This document shows positions 24,084 to 35,224 of a DNA stretch of 64,000 bases, in pieces; positions within the stretch are counted from its first letter, which is position 1; every line of letters starts with the position of its first letter. The stretch is from Melampsora larici-populina 98AG31 (Eukaryota > Basidiomycota > Pucciniomycetes > Pucciniales > Melampsoraceae). The position numbers and the translations under genes were made by a program. The notes beneath the pieces were generated by a model. That model was given only the letters and a program-made list of their open reading frames with translations, did not search any database and was not told the origin of the DNA. Where the stretch lies: assembly GCF_000204055.1 (NCBI RefSeq), contig NW_006768874.1, forward strand, positions 28,593 through 92,592. Reading direction: 5' to 3'.

Positions 24084-27000
24084 CTACAAGATGTCAAGTT
24101 CTGATGTGTGGTCACATGGACGCAAGATTACTCCATCTTTAGGAATTGCGTGAGTGTGATCATCTAAGAGCCTGTAAGCTGCAACCGCCGTGACTGTGTT
24201 AGGGGAAACAAAGATGGTTTGCGACTGCACTCTTCCTACTACACATTTTAATAAGAACAGCAGGTAGCGGAAGTAATGTGACGGGGATGATAGGTCCTTA
24301 GCGTACATATTTTCAATCGGATTGACAAGTAATTTGGTTTGTTTGTGGCCGGAAGGGTGAGTAAACTGATATATCTGCTTTATCATTCCAAACGATGATT
24401 TCCCACCTACCTTGTACTTGATACAGTTGTTTGGCTTGAGGACTGATACCGATACAAATTTCGATACTAGCCAGTAAGCTTTTGGAGTTGTGTATGGATG
24501 TAAGACCTGTGCCTTTGGTGGATGAGGAAGGTGATAATGATGCCGAATGTTGGGATTGTCTTTTTGAATGTGGGCCAGCAACGCATCATATGTATTTTTG
24601 TTCAATTCAATTTTTCTTTTGTTGACGGTTGGTTTTGATGCTTTGTCAGTTGGATTTTCTGAGCTGAATAAGTCTTCCATTCGATGATCCCCCAGAAGCC
24701 TCTGTAGCTGGCAGAAGCGTGTCATCATCGTTTTATCCATCTCAGCTGAGAACAAAAACAAGACGGTCATAAGCTTGTGCATAAGTATTTTAAGACAAGA
24801 GAGTGATTAACATACCCAGGTGTGTATTTGTCTGAATGTTCTGCAAGTTTCCAATCAATCGCTCTCCTGAAAACTCAGCCACCTGACTAAGAGGACCCCA
24901 ACGCCTGATCTGATCCGGAATATGTAGGGCGTAATGGTGATTTGGAACGATTGTCATGTTCCCAAAGATCTTTTTTGATGTTTTCGAATATCGGCGGTAA
25001 AAACTTTCAAATTTTTCGGCATCCTTCTTTGCTACCATCTTTGCACAAACAATGTTTGTGCACTGACATAAATCCGCGATATTTAATAAAATTTGACCTT
25101 GGTTGGAATCTTCAACAATCTTATTGACATCTAACACAAAGAGCTCCAGAACAATCAGTGGAATGACATAGGCAAACAAACTGTGCCACTGTGCGGCTTT
25201 CAGCTTCCCATGTTTTGATTCTCCCAGATTTGGAGGCAGTCGGGTGATCCCGGTTGGCAATACGATATCTTGCATTTGTTTCCGAAATCGACCGATGTGA
25301 TCCTGATTGAAGAGACCTCCATTCCAACCCCCATCAAGCTCCTCATCTCCGTCATCTTCCCATTCATCATCTTCAGAGTTATAATCCAAGTCTTCCTTTC
25401 GATTCCCATGACCGTCATCATAAAGAATGTGTTTTTCAGGTTTCTGAACCTTTCCATCACCCAACCTTTTGCGCTTATTAGCTTCCCCCTTCTCAAACGC
25501 TGACGGAATAACAAAGCCCCATCGATATCGAAAATGCTGGTGTAAGACACCTTCAAACCAATTATGCATGATTCCAAGCGGAAGATGCAGTACTGGATCT
25601 CGATAGGTGAGCCGATTAAATTCGGACCAGCGGATGCCAGTTTCTGTGAGTATCTCGTCTTTCCGAGCCAAGGTTTTGGCAGCCTTTGAACTTTCAGATA
25701 ACTTGATGACTTCTTCTTTGTTCCTTAATTTTCCAATTTTCAAATCAGCCTTTTCTTTAGAATGGGCCCAGCACCAAGAGCAGTAATAGTTCGCTGCATG
25801 GGAAGCAAAGCCTGCTACTTTGTGCATTCCGACGATATCGCCCAATAAAGTAAGTAACCGGACACGTACTCGTCAGCCGTTAGGATACTGAGAAGTAGGA
25901 ATAATGATTCCCTTGTCCAGTAAAAGAAGGTCGTCGACGGTATCTTCTAGTATGTGAGAAATTGACATCTTGTCGGGGGAATTTGGACCAGGGATAATTC
26001 CAGCCACACAGGTATTCCCTGTCAAGTTTCGCAGTGGTGGGCTGAGATTGAGACAATTATAAGCGAGAACCCCTAGGGATTGTTGTTTTCCAGATTGTTT
26101 GTTTCCACGGGGGTTGAACCAGTCAATAAAGAGGGAAAAGACTAGCTTCAGAGTAGGAGGGTCCGAGGTTGTTTCTTGAGAGATCTCGGCATCGTCCCAT
26201 GAAATTTCGGAGAATCCAATCGACTGCTGTATGTCGATTATTTCTGAGCTGTTTGACTGAGATAGTTTCGTATTCCAGCTTTCAATATCGTTCTCGATTG
26301 ATTTCTTGCTCAATAACCATTGGAGCCATGATGAAAACGACTGAGTGACGTATACACTGCGGGGTATACCTCTTTCGAACGGCCTCGTATTTGGTAAATT
26401 CTTAGATGCTTCTTGATTATTTTCCTTCTCATTGATTCTCTGATACATTGTTTTCATCGTGAATAAATCCTCTCCACATTCTCGAGCCTTTGGAGATTTT
26501 TTATAGTCACAAGTCCACGGAGCGTCGGAAATTGGATATAACGTGAAGCAGGTCGGGCAGCAGATACGTTCTTCAAATTCAGGGGTGATGTCAAGGTGTT
26601 TGATGATTGTACGGATGTCCTTCGGTACAAGTTTATCCTGGTCTTCAGGCGGATCGTCATGGACTTCCCGGTCTAGTCTTTCTTCTTCGCGCGCCGCGGT
26701 AAGCAGTTGAAGGATGAAATTCCGGGCTTTATGACAATTAATGCGGCTGACACCGCAGAAAAGATGAAGCCATGCAAGAAAGACATATATCAGAGTAACA
26801 GCTGATGAACATTATTTGAACAATATCAAATCAGTTATGTAGTCCATGTAAGTGAGGATTCAACGAGCTTACTGCTGCAAGAAGAGTTCTTGACCCAACG
26901 TTGTTTTACTTGGCTGGATTCATATTTCTGTGCATCTGGGCTTGCACCTCCTTGTAGATTTTCGGAGGAGGAACTGTTGGTAAGTTCATTGTCAAGATCT

Positions 27001-27113
27001 TTTTTGTGATGTGCGAGCTTGGTTTGTCGAGTCTTCCATTGTCCAACAACACGATGCCCGTCTTTGTTGATGCATGTCTCATTTATGCAAGTTGAGCAGG
27101 TACAGATAAGCAT
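24084..27113 (-). pseudogene. tnp2/Plavaka-type (CACTA-like) DDE transposase with one in-frame TGA
   Basis: Exons complement(24084..24745, 24816..26801, 26873..27113) fit with introns of 70 and 71 bp and correct phases, giving 962 codons. The N-terminus has Cys motifs (CTCSTCINETC), then FLAWLHLFCGVS, a zinc-binding-like CCPTCFTLYP segment, and the conserved block FIDWFNPRGNKQSGKQQSLG with LPPLRN-like text and GIIPGPNSPD. Next come GDIVGMHKVAGFASHAANY with CSWC and LTYRDPVLHLPLGIMHNWFEG, and an E-containing block GERLIGNLQN near the C-terminus. These are the hallmarks of the fungal tnp2 (Transposase_21-like) group; candidate catalytic residues are the Asp of FIDWF, the Asp of GDIVG and the Glu of GERL. 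A TGA at 25873-25875 sits between YPNG and RVRVRLLTLLGD, where the family reads through, so the gene is broken at one codon only. Confidence 0.8.
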
Positions 27114-27200
27114 GGTCGAAGGGAAGTTTGATGCAAATAATCTGTCAAGTTGATCACTTTGAGGATGAGGTTGGATTACTGAGACTGTTGCAGGCCACAG

Positions 27201-27290
27201 CCAACTGTCGTTTCAGTTGAGCAACTGACGTTTCAGTTAAGCAACTGTCGTTCTCAAAAGGGAGGTGTCGCTAGCCGCGGCTAACTGTCG
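27201..27290. repeat. 20-bp subterminal repeats, CAACTGTCGTTTCAGTT-type
   Basis: CAACTGTCG/CAACTGACG followed by TTTCAGTT recurs at 27202, 27222 and 27242, with a further CTAACTGTCG at 27281. It lies ~90-170 bp upstream of the transposase start, where CACTA elements carry binding sites for their own proteins. No inverted partner was found at the other end. Confidence 0.55.
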
Positions 27291-28020
27291 CAGCCGGAGC
27301 AGTACCGTCGCATACAGATTACATACGTGGGGCATACAGGTGGTGTTTCATACCATGTGAAACCCCAAAATGTCGCAACTCGGGATACAACAGGTCTTTG
27401 CCCACAGTGTGAGCTGGTGTGAAGTCGTTGATCTTTATTATTATTATTATTTTTTATTTTGTTATTTGTGTCACGGAGTGTGAAATCTCAAACAACTCGG
27501 GGCCAACCCTGAGCACCGGTTTGAATCCCATCTTTTCAACAAATTCGTCAATTTTGAAAAACCCCTTTCTGGAAATTCGACTTCGCCGATTATTCGAAAA
27601 CAATCAAATTGTTCTCACCGGGTCCGAGTACACAATTTCCTGGAAAATCCCCACCGCCGACAAAACCATCTCCCCCCTCTCCAGTTGTAAAAGTACGCTG
27701 CGGACTCAAAATCCAAAAGTAGTAAAAAATCGAAAATTACATAACTCTGGTTATAGAGGTTGTGTAGGCGTGTACAGTACACCGCCAGGCTCCGCCAGAC
27801 CTTGCGCGTCCATCTACGGGATAAACAAAGTTTGACGGGAAAAATTCGTGAAGATAGAAAATTGTTAGATTGCTCTGGTTCTTTTCGAACTGCAACAAAA
27901 GGTTGAGGGCAGCTTCACCGCACCCGTAGTTTCATCCGCTCTCACGAGTGGTGATTCTTACCCTCTCCGGCTCAGCCTACGCTACACTGCGTAGGCTACG
28001 CTACACTGCGTAGGAGTTCT
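27291..28020. other. No supported gene; ATT microsatellite and a palindromic duplication
   Basis: An (ATT)n run lies at ~27435-27455. CTACGCTACACTGCGTAGG is repeated head to tail at ~27976-28014; each unit is itself a hairpin (CTACGC/GCGTAG). A 138-codon open frame from 27419 begins with GTG, not ATG, and shows a hydrophobic start but no family; I do not call it a gene. Confidence 0.4.
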
Positions 28021-28350
28021 ACATCGGAGTTGAAGAGTATAGTGGTGTGATAGTACTCTGTGATTGAGATGAGATTTTTAATTGTTGATTTCTCAAAAAT
28101 GTCCAGGCACTCAGATTCAACTTCAACCTCACCAGATCCAACAACAGCACTGGAAATATCTTTAATCCCATTATCACCTTCAAGTTTCAATTCAACAACT
28201 CAAACTCAAAGCAATGGATCAAAGCCTATCAACATATAACCTATCCTAGTTGCTAGTACATATATCAACTTTGACTGTCAATGTGATTCACAAAAGCACG
28301 AGAAGAAAAAATGTTATTGGGGATTTAGATCTTTAGACTTTGTCAAATGG
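28021..28350 (+). pseudogene. Truncated copy of the 5' end of the coiled-coil gene at 39.7 kb
   Basis: From ~28021 the sequence follows the leader, the ATG and the first exon of the gene starting at 39689. Shared blocks include AAAAATGTC, CCAGATCCAACAACA, TTAATCCCATTA and ACCTTCAAGTTT, and then the exon-end/intron-start region (GGATTTAGATCTTTAGACTTTGTCAAAT versus GGTATTTAAATCTTTTGACTTTATCAAAT). Frame-breaking differences are present and exons 2-10 are absent. Intron sequence is included, so it arose by DNA duplication, not from a processed transcript. Same orientation, 11.6 kb apart, with a LINE between. Confidence 0.75.
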
Positions 28351-29315
28351 AGGCTGCTTCATGGGCTGTTTGTCTCTTCTTGATCATTAGCAGCCCCTTC
28401 TGAAGGAAAGAATATGCCACAATCGTCGGAGACTCTGTAGACACATACCAACCTATAGAAAGTGGTTTCAAATGAGACAGCTACATGATCTTGCAGCATA
28501 TTGACATCGAGTCTGATCCATAAACCACGCAAAAATCCATGTTACTTAACCTGAAAGCGCGAATGTGTCGAACCATGCAGTTTGAAGCTGACATGATAAG
28601 AGATGAATGGCATTTGAAACTGTCAGACTGTGAAATATGAAAATACGTCGAATCCATTTCAGTCGAGGCGTGAGACTCAGGACTCATGGACTCAGGTTTT
28701 ACATGTTACTTGATAGATATCTTCATGTAACTTTGTTTTACCTATCTAAGACTTTGTCTTACATATGTTTTTATTTCTATGTAATGCAATAGCGAAACTG
28801 AAAAGTATAAGTCTCTTTTGAGATTGGTCTACCACAGTAGCCATTCGCTCATTTACTGTTTATGAGGTAATATTTACTATGCGTGGTGTGGGGGGGGCCT
28901 CTGAGGGAAGTAAAGGGTTTTAGCCCTAAAGCTTCAACCATTCTTGCCTCAGGGGCGAGACCAGAACTCTAGGAGACTCGGGCTTCTCAGCTCCGGGATG
29001 GCGGGCGGGCACAAAAATTTTAAAGAGCTTAAAGCTATGAGAGTCTGCAGAGATTGAGAGGAAAGTTGCCGAGAGAGAAAATTGCGGGGTGAGAGAGTGA
29101 GTGAGAGCAAGTCCAGATGGACATCTGAAAATTTTCCACTTGCCTTACCACAACCTTACAGTCACGGATTTCACGCCACTTGTGTAGGTATCCGTGACAC
29201 CCCATTTTCTGCAACTTACACACCCCCTCCTGAAATGGACTGATGAGTACCGTCTCAGGCTTTGGGAACACTTTCAATTTGTTATGTAGCGCACCGGTGA
29301 AGAGCCTGGGACGCA
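28351..29315. other. No gene seen
   Basis: Short unsupported open frames only. A GC-richer patch (28885-29010) contains GGGGGGGCC and GGCGGGCGGGC. The stretch ends in the left target-site duplication of the LINE. Confidence 0.35.
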
Positions 29316-29327
29316 GACCTTGGGAGT

Positions 29328-29328
<1 letters not shown>
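29316..29328. repeat. LINE target-site duplication, left copy
   Basis: GACCTTGGGAGTC, directly before the poly(T) tract; identical to 35225-35237. Confidence 0.9.
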
Positions 29329-29360
<32 letters not shown>

Positions 29361-29560
29361 TGCGAAGTTTTTTAAAGTGCGAAGTTGCTGAATTGCATAT
29401 TACACTATCTGAACAGTAGTTTGAAGGAGACTAGTACACCAAGAAAGGGGGTCCCCTAGTCAGGTACATGAATTAGAAGGGTCTGTTAATCTTTACATTT
29501 TTCCGTCTTTTTTTTTTTTTTTTAAACAATAAAGAGACACAGTGACAATATGGTTCACAT

Positions 29561-29935
29561 ACTCATCCCCAATCTAAGGTGGAAGGTAAGGAGTCCAGGG
29601 ATTGTGTGTTAGTCGGGGATGTTTACCATTCGCGACGATTCTCTCGAACTTTTCCTACAAATGCAGTGATTCGAGCTCCAGTGACAGTAGAGTTTCACAG
29701 ACTCATCCCCAATCTAAGGTGGAAGGTAAGGATAACTCAAACCTGTATGTTCTGTCGTGGATTGTTTACCAATCCTGACTATGCTTTCATATGCATTAAC
29801 AGTGACAATCTGTCTAGATACCGCTGAGCTTTTGTTTTGAAAGGCAGTAATGACGTTGATGTATGTTGAGGGTTCTTGTTTTTTGATTACCCGAATTCCG
29901 CTGTCCACTCGTCCCCCAATCTAAGGAAGGAGGTG
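29561..29935 (-). repeat. Diverged tandem repeats in the LINE 3' UTR
   Basis: ACTCATCCCCAATCTAAGG followed by TGGAAGGTAAGG occurs at 29561 and 29701, with a degenerate copy at ~29907 (spacing ~140 and ~206 bp). Weaker similarity (TGTTTACCA.TC.TGAC) extends between the copies. A second 16-base T run lies at 29508-29523 inside the UTR. Confidence 0.7.
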
Positions 29936-30009
29936 GGGCGTCCTGCCTGTTGGGTGGAACAATTTAGTTTGCTGATATGCTATGTGACGTATTGTGGATT
30001 TTCGACCTT

Positions 30010-33000
30010 CTATTCCTTGTCCTGTGACCCTATCCCGTGGTGACGCTCCTGTATGTAAGAATGAAAAAATACAAATCGTTTAGTTCGAAGAATGAAATCA
30101 GATAATAATGGAAAAGCAAGAGGTGAGTCGATCAATTTCCTGGCATTATTCCAGTTAACTTTAATTTCTTCTTTTTTCAATTGAGCTCTGAACTTTCTTC
30201 TGGCTGTTTTGAATTTACTGCAGTAGAGTAGAAAGTGTTCGGTTGTTTCCGTTAGCTTGCAGTGACTACAGAGAGGAGATTCAGTCAAATTTCTTTTGAA
30301 TAGGTGAGCGTTCAGCGGGCTATGTCCAGCCCGTAATTGAAAGATCACCGCTGCACGGCCTTTTTCCAAGTTCATCAAACCTTTGGAAATGTCTTTAGGT
30401 TTTGTACAATAATTGTTTTTCCCCGGTTTGAACGGAAAGTTTTTCACATTGAATAATTCTTTGACCCGTCTCTTCCAGCTCCCCAAGCTGGTAGGGAGCC
30501 GGATCCCCTCTGTTTGTCCTGAGGCCGCTGCCTTTGCAAGTTCGTCTGCCTTTTCGTTAAGTTCGATTCCTGCATGTCCTGGTGTCCAATAAAATCAAAT
30601 CTGAACATCAGTTGGAAAAACTTTGAAATTAATACGGGCGCTGATAACCAGGTGTTGTCCAGATGAAGCTCTTGGGACATCGTGAACTAGCTTCAGGACC
30701 CCCTGATTATCGCTGAAAATAGCAATACCAGCTGGGAGCGGTCTCATCCTTCTGAGTTGGGCGTTTGCTAGCTGAGCCGCAAGTTTGATGCCTAAGAGTT
30801 CCGCTTCGTGATTAGAGAAATTGTTAGCATGCATAATTGACTGGTTAGTTTCCATTAGATCAGAAATTGCAGCCGCTCCTCCCCCTTCCGGGGAGACTGA
30901 GCCGTCTGTAAAGATTACAATTGAATTTTGTTTATTTTCTTCTTCGACCTGTTGCGGGATGAGTTTAATAGCCTCTTCTTTAGACTTATCCAGGTTGTGT
31001 AGGCTACCCAGTGGTCCTATCCATGGCGCGAAAGGGTGACCGAAGATCGTTTCCGGGTCTTCCTTCGCTAAATTTTGGAAGTCCTCGAAACGTAATACGT
31101 CCTGGATAGGGCCTTTGTGTTTTGAGGTCTTGAGGTTGATTTTGAATTTGATGAAACGTTGTGTTGGGTGATCATCGGGAGCCGTCAGTCGCTTCAGTAG
31201 GAAGTTATGATGTCTCTTAGCTGCGGTGATGCAAAAGGGAGGCATGTATGAATCGTGTTCTAACATGTCCGATGATGTACCTCGAAAGCCTCCAAGAATT
31301 ATTCGTTGCGCTGAATGTTGAAGAGTCGATAGGATCTTTTGTGCTTTCTTAAGGTTCTTAGTTGTAAGCCATACTATGCTTCCATATAGGATTCTCGGGA
31401 GCAATACCGAAGTAACTAGTTTCTTAACTTCGTTTGGCGAAAGCCCAGAGTAACATTTATTTAGGCGCTGGAGTTGATGGAGTGTGAACTCGCCGTTCTT
31501 CTTCACCTGACGTAAGTGATCATTGAATAATAGCTTGTTGTCGAGGATTACCCCCAGCCATTTAATTGTTTGCTTCGGTTTCAGTAAGACTTCCCCAAAT
31601 TTGAACTCCTGATGATTTGTTACTCTTTTATTAGTGAAATGAATCAATTGAGCTTTCTTCTTGTCAAAAATGGCCCCGTGGGTCTTCCCCCATTCTAATG
31701 AGTTTCCTGTTTGATGATCTAATTTGGTTAAATTTTCTTCGAATGAGTTTGACGCTACCACATGAATCACGTCGTCTATGAATCCGAGGGATAGGACATC
31801 TGAGCCTGGGTCAATCGTGCTTTGTTCGAGCATAGCTGAGTTGTAAATAATGTACAGGATGACCGAAAGTGGAGACCCTTGAGGTAAACCGTTCTCAATC
31901 CTGAACACATCCGAAAGGAAATCTTGGAGTCTTAAGTTTGTAGATCTCTCGGTGAGAAAGCCCTGTATCATCTTCAGTAGATAGATAGGGCAGCCACATT
32001 TGTGTAGCGTGGCCCATAATCTCTCCCGGTGAACAGACGGGTATGCAGACTTCACATCCAGTGAGATTGCAGAAACTACCTTGTTTTGGCGCCATTTTCC
32101 TTTAATCCAGGAGGTGAGTATGAGAAGGGCATCCTCGGTAGAGTGAAGTCGTCTACCTCCCATGTGTCCTGTTGCTAGGATTTTACGAGACTCAGCCCAG
32201 AAAGTGATCCTGCTCGTAATCAATTTTTCCAACAGTTTACCAAGGCAGCTGAGGAGGGCTATTGGGCGATAGGCATTCGGGTCAGAGTAGTTGTCTTTGC
32301 CATTTTTTCTGATGATTATCGTGACCGCCGTGCGCCATGTGTTGGGGAAGAAACCTTGCTCGAAGCACGCATTAAAGAGCTTGCAAAGTTCATGTTCGAT
32401 CGCTGGGAGGGCCGCTTTGATGAGTTCGTTGGATAGACTGTCACCTCCGTTCGCTTTCCTGTTCGGTAGTTTGTCCACGATCTTCTGGAGTTCATGAGTT
32501 TTGAGTCGAGGATAACTGATGGGGGCTGCTTTGATTTGTTCCCAGAGTGAGTTCGGGATGTCTGATAGATCTGCTTCAGCATGGACAACTGATGTGCCAT
32601 GGTATAATATTGATGCTTGTTCTTCTTTCGTTGTTACAACTGATCCATCTTGGTTCTTCAGGGGGGCTATGTCTCCAGATGTGTTTGGCTTAACGTAGCG
32701 AAAGGCTTTGAACGTTTCCGTTCCCGAGCAAGCGGCCAGGAATGTCTTCCAGTGTAAAAATTTGGCCTTGAGGACCTGTTCTCTAAAGTACTTCTGCCAT
32801 TCCAAGTAGCATTCTCGAGCTTCAGGTAAGTTAGAGCGTAGCATCCATCGTCTTGCTCAATTACGATTTTTGAGGATTGGATTCAACTTCTCCTTATCCC
32901 ACCAGGCCTTATGTTTGTTCAATTTTGTTGTCACTTTCTTACCTTGGGCTTGAGCTGCTTCTAGGATGATATTAGATAACGTAACAACTGCTGAGTTAAT

Positions 33001-33936
33001 ACTGTCAGGATTAGTGTAGGTTAGTGGAAGGAGATGTAGTTTGGATGAAATGTTACCATGGAGTTTGTCTCTATCAAGGTCAGACACTTTGAATGAAAAA
33101 TGAGATTCAACGGGGGGGATGATGGACAGATCCAGTATTGTTTCAATGGGGAAGTGATCAGAGGCGATGTTGTTTGTGATTACTTTACAACTTAAGATTT
33201 TTGGTGCTAAGTTCCAGCTTGACCAGATCAGGTCTATGGCCGTAGACTGGGTACCGGTTGAGAAACGAGTTGCTACGCCTTTAGGTGAAATCAGTTTCAG
33301 TCCGAGAGAGCTGCAAAGAGCTAGGAGTTTCTTCGCGTAGGTATCTGTGATCAGGTAACCTGGAGGGTTCCACAATTGATGGTGTAGGTTGGAGTCCGTC
33401 ATTAAAATCGTAGGTACCTGTCTTTGGTGAAACTTGCGTAGCCAGTTTTCTAGAGTCAGAAAGCCTCTAAGCGATCCCGGAGGATTATACCATGAGATGA
33501 TTCTCAATTTCGTCTGTTGGGAAGGGTCTTTGATATTGATTGCTAGTATGATATCTGATGAGCTGGGTTGAATTTCGATTTGTTGAGTTGGGATCAGCTT
33601 TGAAATGTAGATGCACACCCTTGGCCTATCTTCCCAGGATGTAGCAAAATAGTCGTAGGCCGTTAGACGATGCCAGGCTTTGTGGTGGGGAAAGCTGTTT
33701 GAGTGGGTGTTGTACCAAGGTTCTTGGAGGCCTAGGATTGTATAATGCGTATTTGTCAGTACTTCATGAGTGGTCTGTATCGAATTTTGGCAATTAAAAT
33801 GAAGAAGAGATAAATTTGTTAGAGAAATGGGAAGGTCAGTGGTTGGGTCATGTTCAGAGATATGATCGTCATCAAATTCAGAGGTTTGGGGAATCGCAGG
33901 ACTTTTGGAGGAGGAATTTATGTCGCTATAATTCAT
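30010..33936 (-). pseudogene. LINE ORF2 polyprotein: AP-endonuclease, reverse transcriptase, RNase H; two in-frame TGA
   Basis: A single frame of 1,309 codons runs from 33936 to 30010. The endonuclease part has LLHFNCQN, LGLQEPW, MTDSNLHH and ASDHFPI, matching the Asn, Glu, Asp and Ser-Asp-His positions of APE-type nucleases. The reverse transcriptase has NAYRPIALLSCLGKLLEKLI, a GLPQGSPLS block and FIDDV in place of the usual FADD. RNase H has IFTDGS, NHEAELLGI and FSDNQGVL, and WTPGHAGIELNEKAD after the second stop. The C-terminus has a Cys/His motif (CSHCKLTETTEHFLLYC). TGA codons at 32857-32859 and 30595-30597 interrupt the frame, with conserved text on both sides. Both are TTGA in context. 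This copy should not make a complete ORF2 protein. Confidence 0.85.
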
Positions 33937-33978
33937 TTTCGGTGAGTGGGGTTTGTGTGATCGTATACTTTGTATTTC

Positions 33979-35136
33979 TTAGGGGCAGCCTAAGCTTTTT
34001 GGGGAGTGGTTATACTTGGGAGAAAATCGGTCAATCTTGTCTGTGGATTTTTGGCTGTCAAAGTGGAAACATCTAGCGCAAACTTGGTCAGAGTCATTAT
34101 TAGCACAATCCTTGGTATTATGAGGGTCGCCACATTTGGCACAGAAGGCATTGTTATTGCATGAGGAATGAGTGTGGTGTAAGTCTAAACAGTTAAAGCA
34201 CATAGTGGGACCCTGAACGTATTGTTTACTCCTCAGCCAATTGCAATCAGCGAACAAGCCTCCTTTACCTAATTTGTGTGCCAGATCTTTATCGAGAAGA
34301 TTGAGTACAATAGTTCCGTGATTCTTTCCTGTATCCTTCGGGTGCTTAAGCCATTTGACTGAGTGAATTAGTTCGGTTGGGATGTCATTTTCAACACTAA
34401 GTCGTTGGGGGAAGTCCGGGTGGTCCACTTCTAGGTAAGCTGGGACATAGTTGAATAGGATTGGGTATCTGGTTTGTGATGTCTCGAATTCGATGTGAGC
34501 TAGCTTTGTCCAGATATGCTTGTTCTCGAGGAGCCAGGATTTCATCATTTGATTATCCATGTTCATGAGAATATCACCGGAAGCGAGGACTGACGCTCCT
34601 CGTATTTTGACTTGGGTATCGTTAACCGTGGCGTTAATTGAAGCCAGAGCCTTGTTGATGCTTTGAACAATGTCCGAGTTCTTCATGCCTTTGAAAGGTT
34701 CGGAGCCCGGGGTCTTATGAATAATAAGAGTGGTAGTTTTAAACTTGTTGATTTCTGAGTTTTTTGGAGGAAGTCTGGGTGGTGTAGTCTGTTTTTGTTT
34801 GGGGTATGGGTTGGTCCATGCAGTGGGTCTAGCGGGTTGGGGTTGGTTACCGACTGGAGTTTGAGTCTGGGAAGTAGGTCGTTCTTTAAGAACTTTGATT
34901 TCTTCTCGTAATTCCTTGATCGTATTGTTAAGCTCGTTGATCGTGTTCTCGAAGCCGTTCATCATCCGGATGATGAATTGGAAGAGGGCATCATTTGATT
35001 GAGGACCACCTGAGGAAAGGGACCTTAGGTCGCACATCATGGAATCCGATTCGCTCGATCGTTGTAGGACCTGATTCTTCGGCGGGGCTGGGTTTTGGCC
35101 ACCCTCGTCGATGTCCGGCGGGCGTTTAGGAGGCAT
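33979..35136 (-). CDS. LINE ORF1 protein (nucleic-acid-binding, zinc knuckles)
   Basis: This is an intact 385-residue frame beginning at an ATG ~88 bp from the element's 5' end. Residues ~50-90 are likely coiled coil (IIRMMNGFENTINELNNTIKELREEIKVLKE), followed by a Pro/Gln linker and a central domain. Near the C-terminus are Cys/His knuckles (CFNCLDLHHTHSSC and CAKCGDPHNTKDC, the latter C-x2-C-x4-H-x4-C) and a last CARC. ORF1 proteins of this type coat the LINE RNA and form the ribonucleoprotein. It ends 42 bp before ORF2; coupled re-initiation is a possible way of translating ORF2. No stop or frameshift was found, unlike in ORF2. Confidence 0.8.
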   Translation of the reverse strand: MPPKRPPDIDEGGQNPAPPKNQVLQRSSESDSMMCDLRSLSSGGPQSNDALFQFIIRMMNGFENTINELNNTIKELREEIKVLKERPTSQTQTPVGNQPQPARPTAWTNPYPKQKQTTPPRLPPKNSEINKFKTTTLIIHKTPGSEPFKGMKNSDIVQSINKALASINATVNDTQVKIRGASVLASGDILMNMDNQMMKSWLLENKHIWTKLAHIEFETSQTRYPILFNYVPAYLEVDHPDFPQRLSVENDIPTELIHSVKWLKHPKDTGKNHGTIVLNLLDKDLAHKLGKGGLFADCNWLRSKQYVQGPTMCFNCLDLHHTHSSCNNNAFCAKCGDPHNTKDCANNDSDQVCARCFHFDSQKSTDKIDRFSPKYNHSPKSLGCP

Positions 35137-35224
35137 CGATGTTTCTGAGCGATGTTATGATGATTTGATGAGATTGAGCTGACTGACGATAGATGTATGA
35201 TGATTGACGTGTGAAGGGAATCTT

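Larger units (their letters stand above)
29329..35224 (-). mobile_element. Full-length LINE retrotransposon (Tad1/I-like architecture)
   Basis: The 13-bp word GACCTTGGGAGTC occurs at 29316-29328 and again at 35225-35237, exactly bracketing the element. In minus-strand orientation it starts at 35224, has an ~88-bp leader, ORF1 (35136-33979), a 42-bp gap, ORF2 (33936-30010), a ~0.65-kb 3' UTR and a 28-base poly(A) tract (plus-strand T run 29329-29356). The 5.9-kb length, target duplication and tail show a complete insertion by target-primed reverse transcription. Clade assignment rests on gene order (zinc-knuckle ORF1; EN-RT-RNase H) and was not tested by phylogeny. Confidence 0.9.

Noticed and set aside
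27419..27835. 138-codon open frame with a hydrophobic start that resembles a signal peptide
   Set aside because: It begins at GTG, its hydrophobic stretch is coded by an ATT microsatellite, and no family or splice partner was found.
29035..29277. 80-codon minus-strand frame left of the LINE
   Set aside because: No domain and biased composition from GA-rich sequence; probably chance.
29508..29523. Inner T run as the LINE 3' end
   Set aside because: The 13-bp duplication brackets the outer T run at 29329-29356, so the inner run is part of the 3' UTR.
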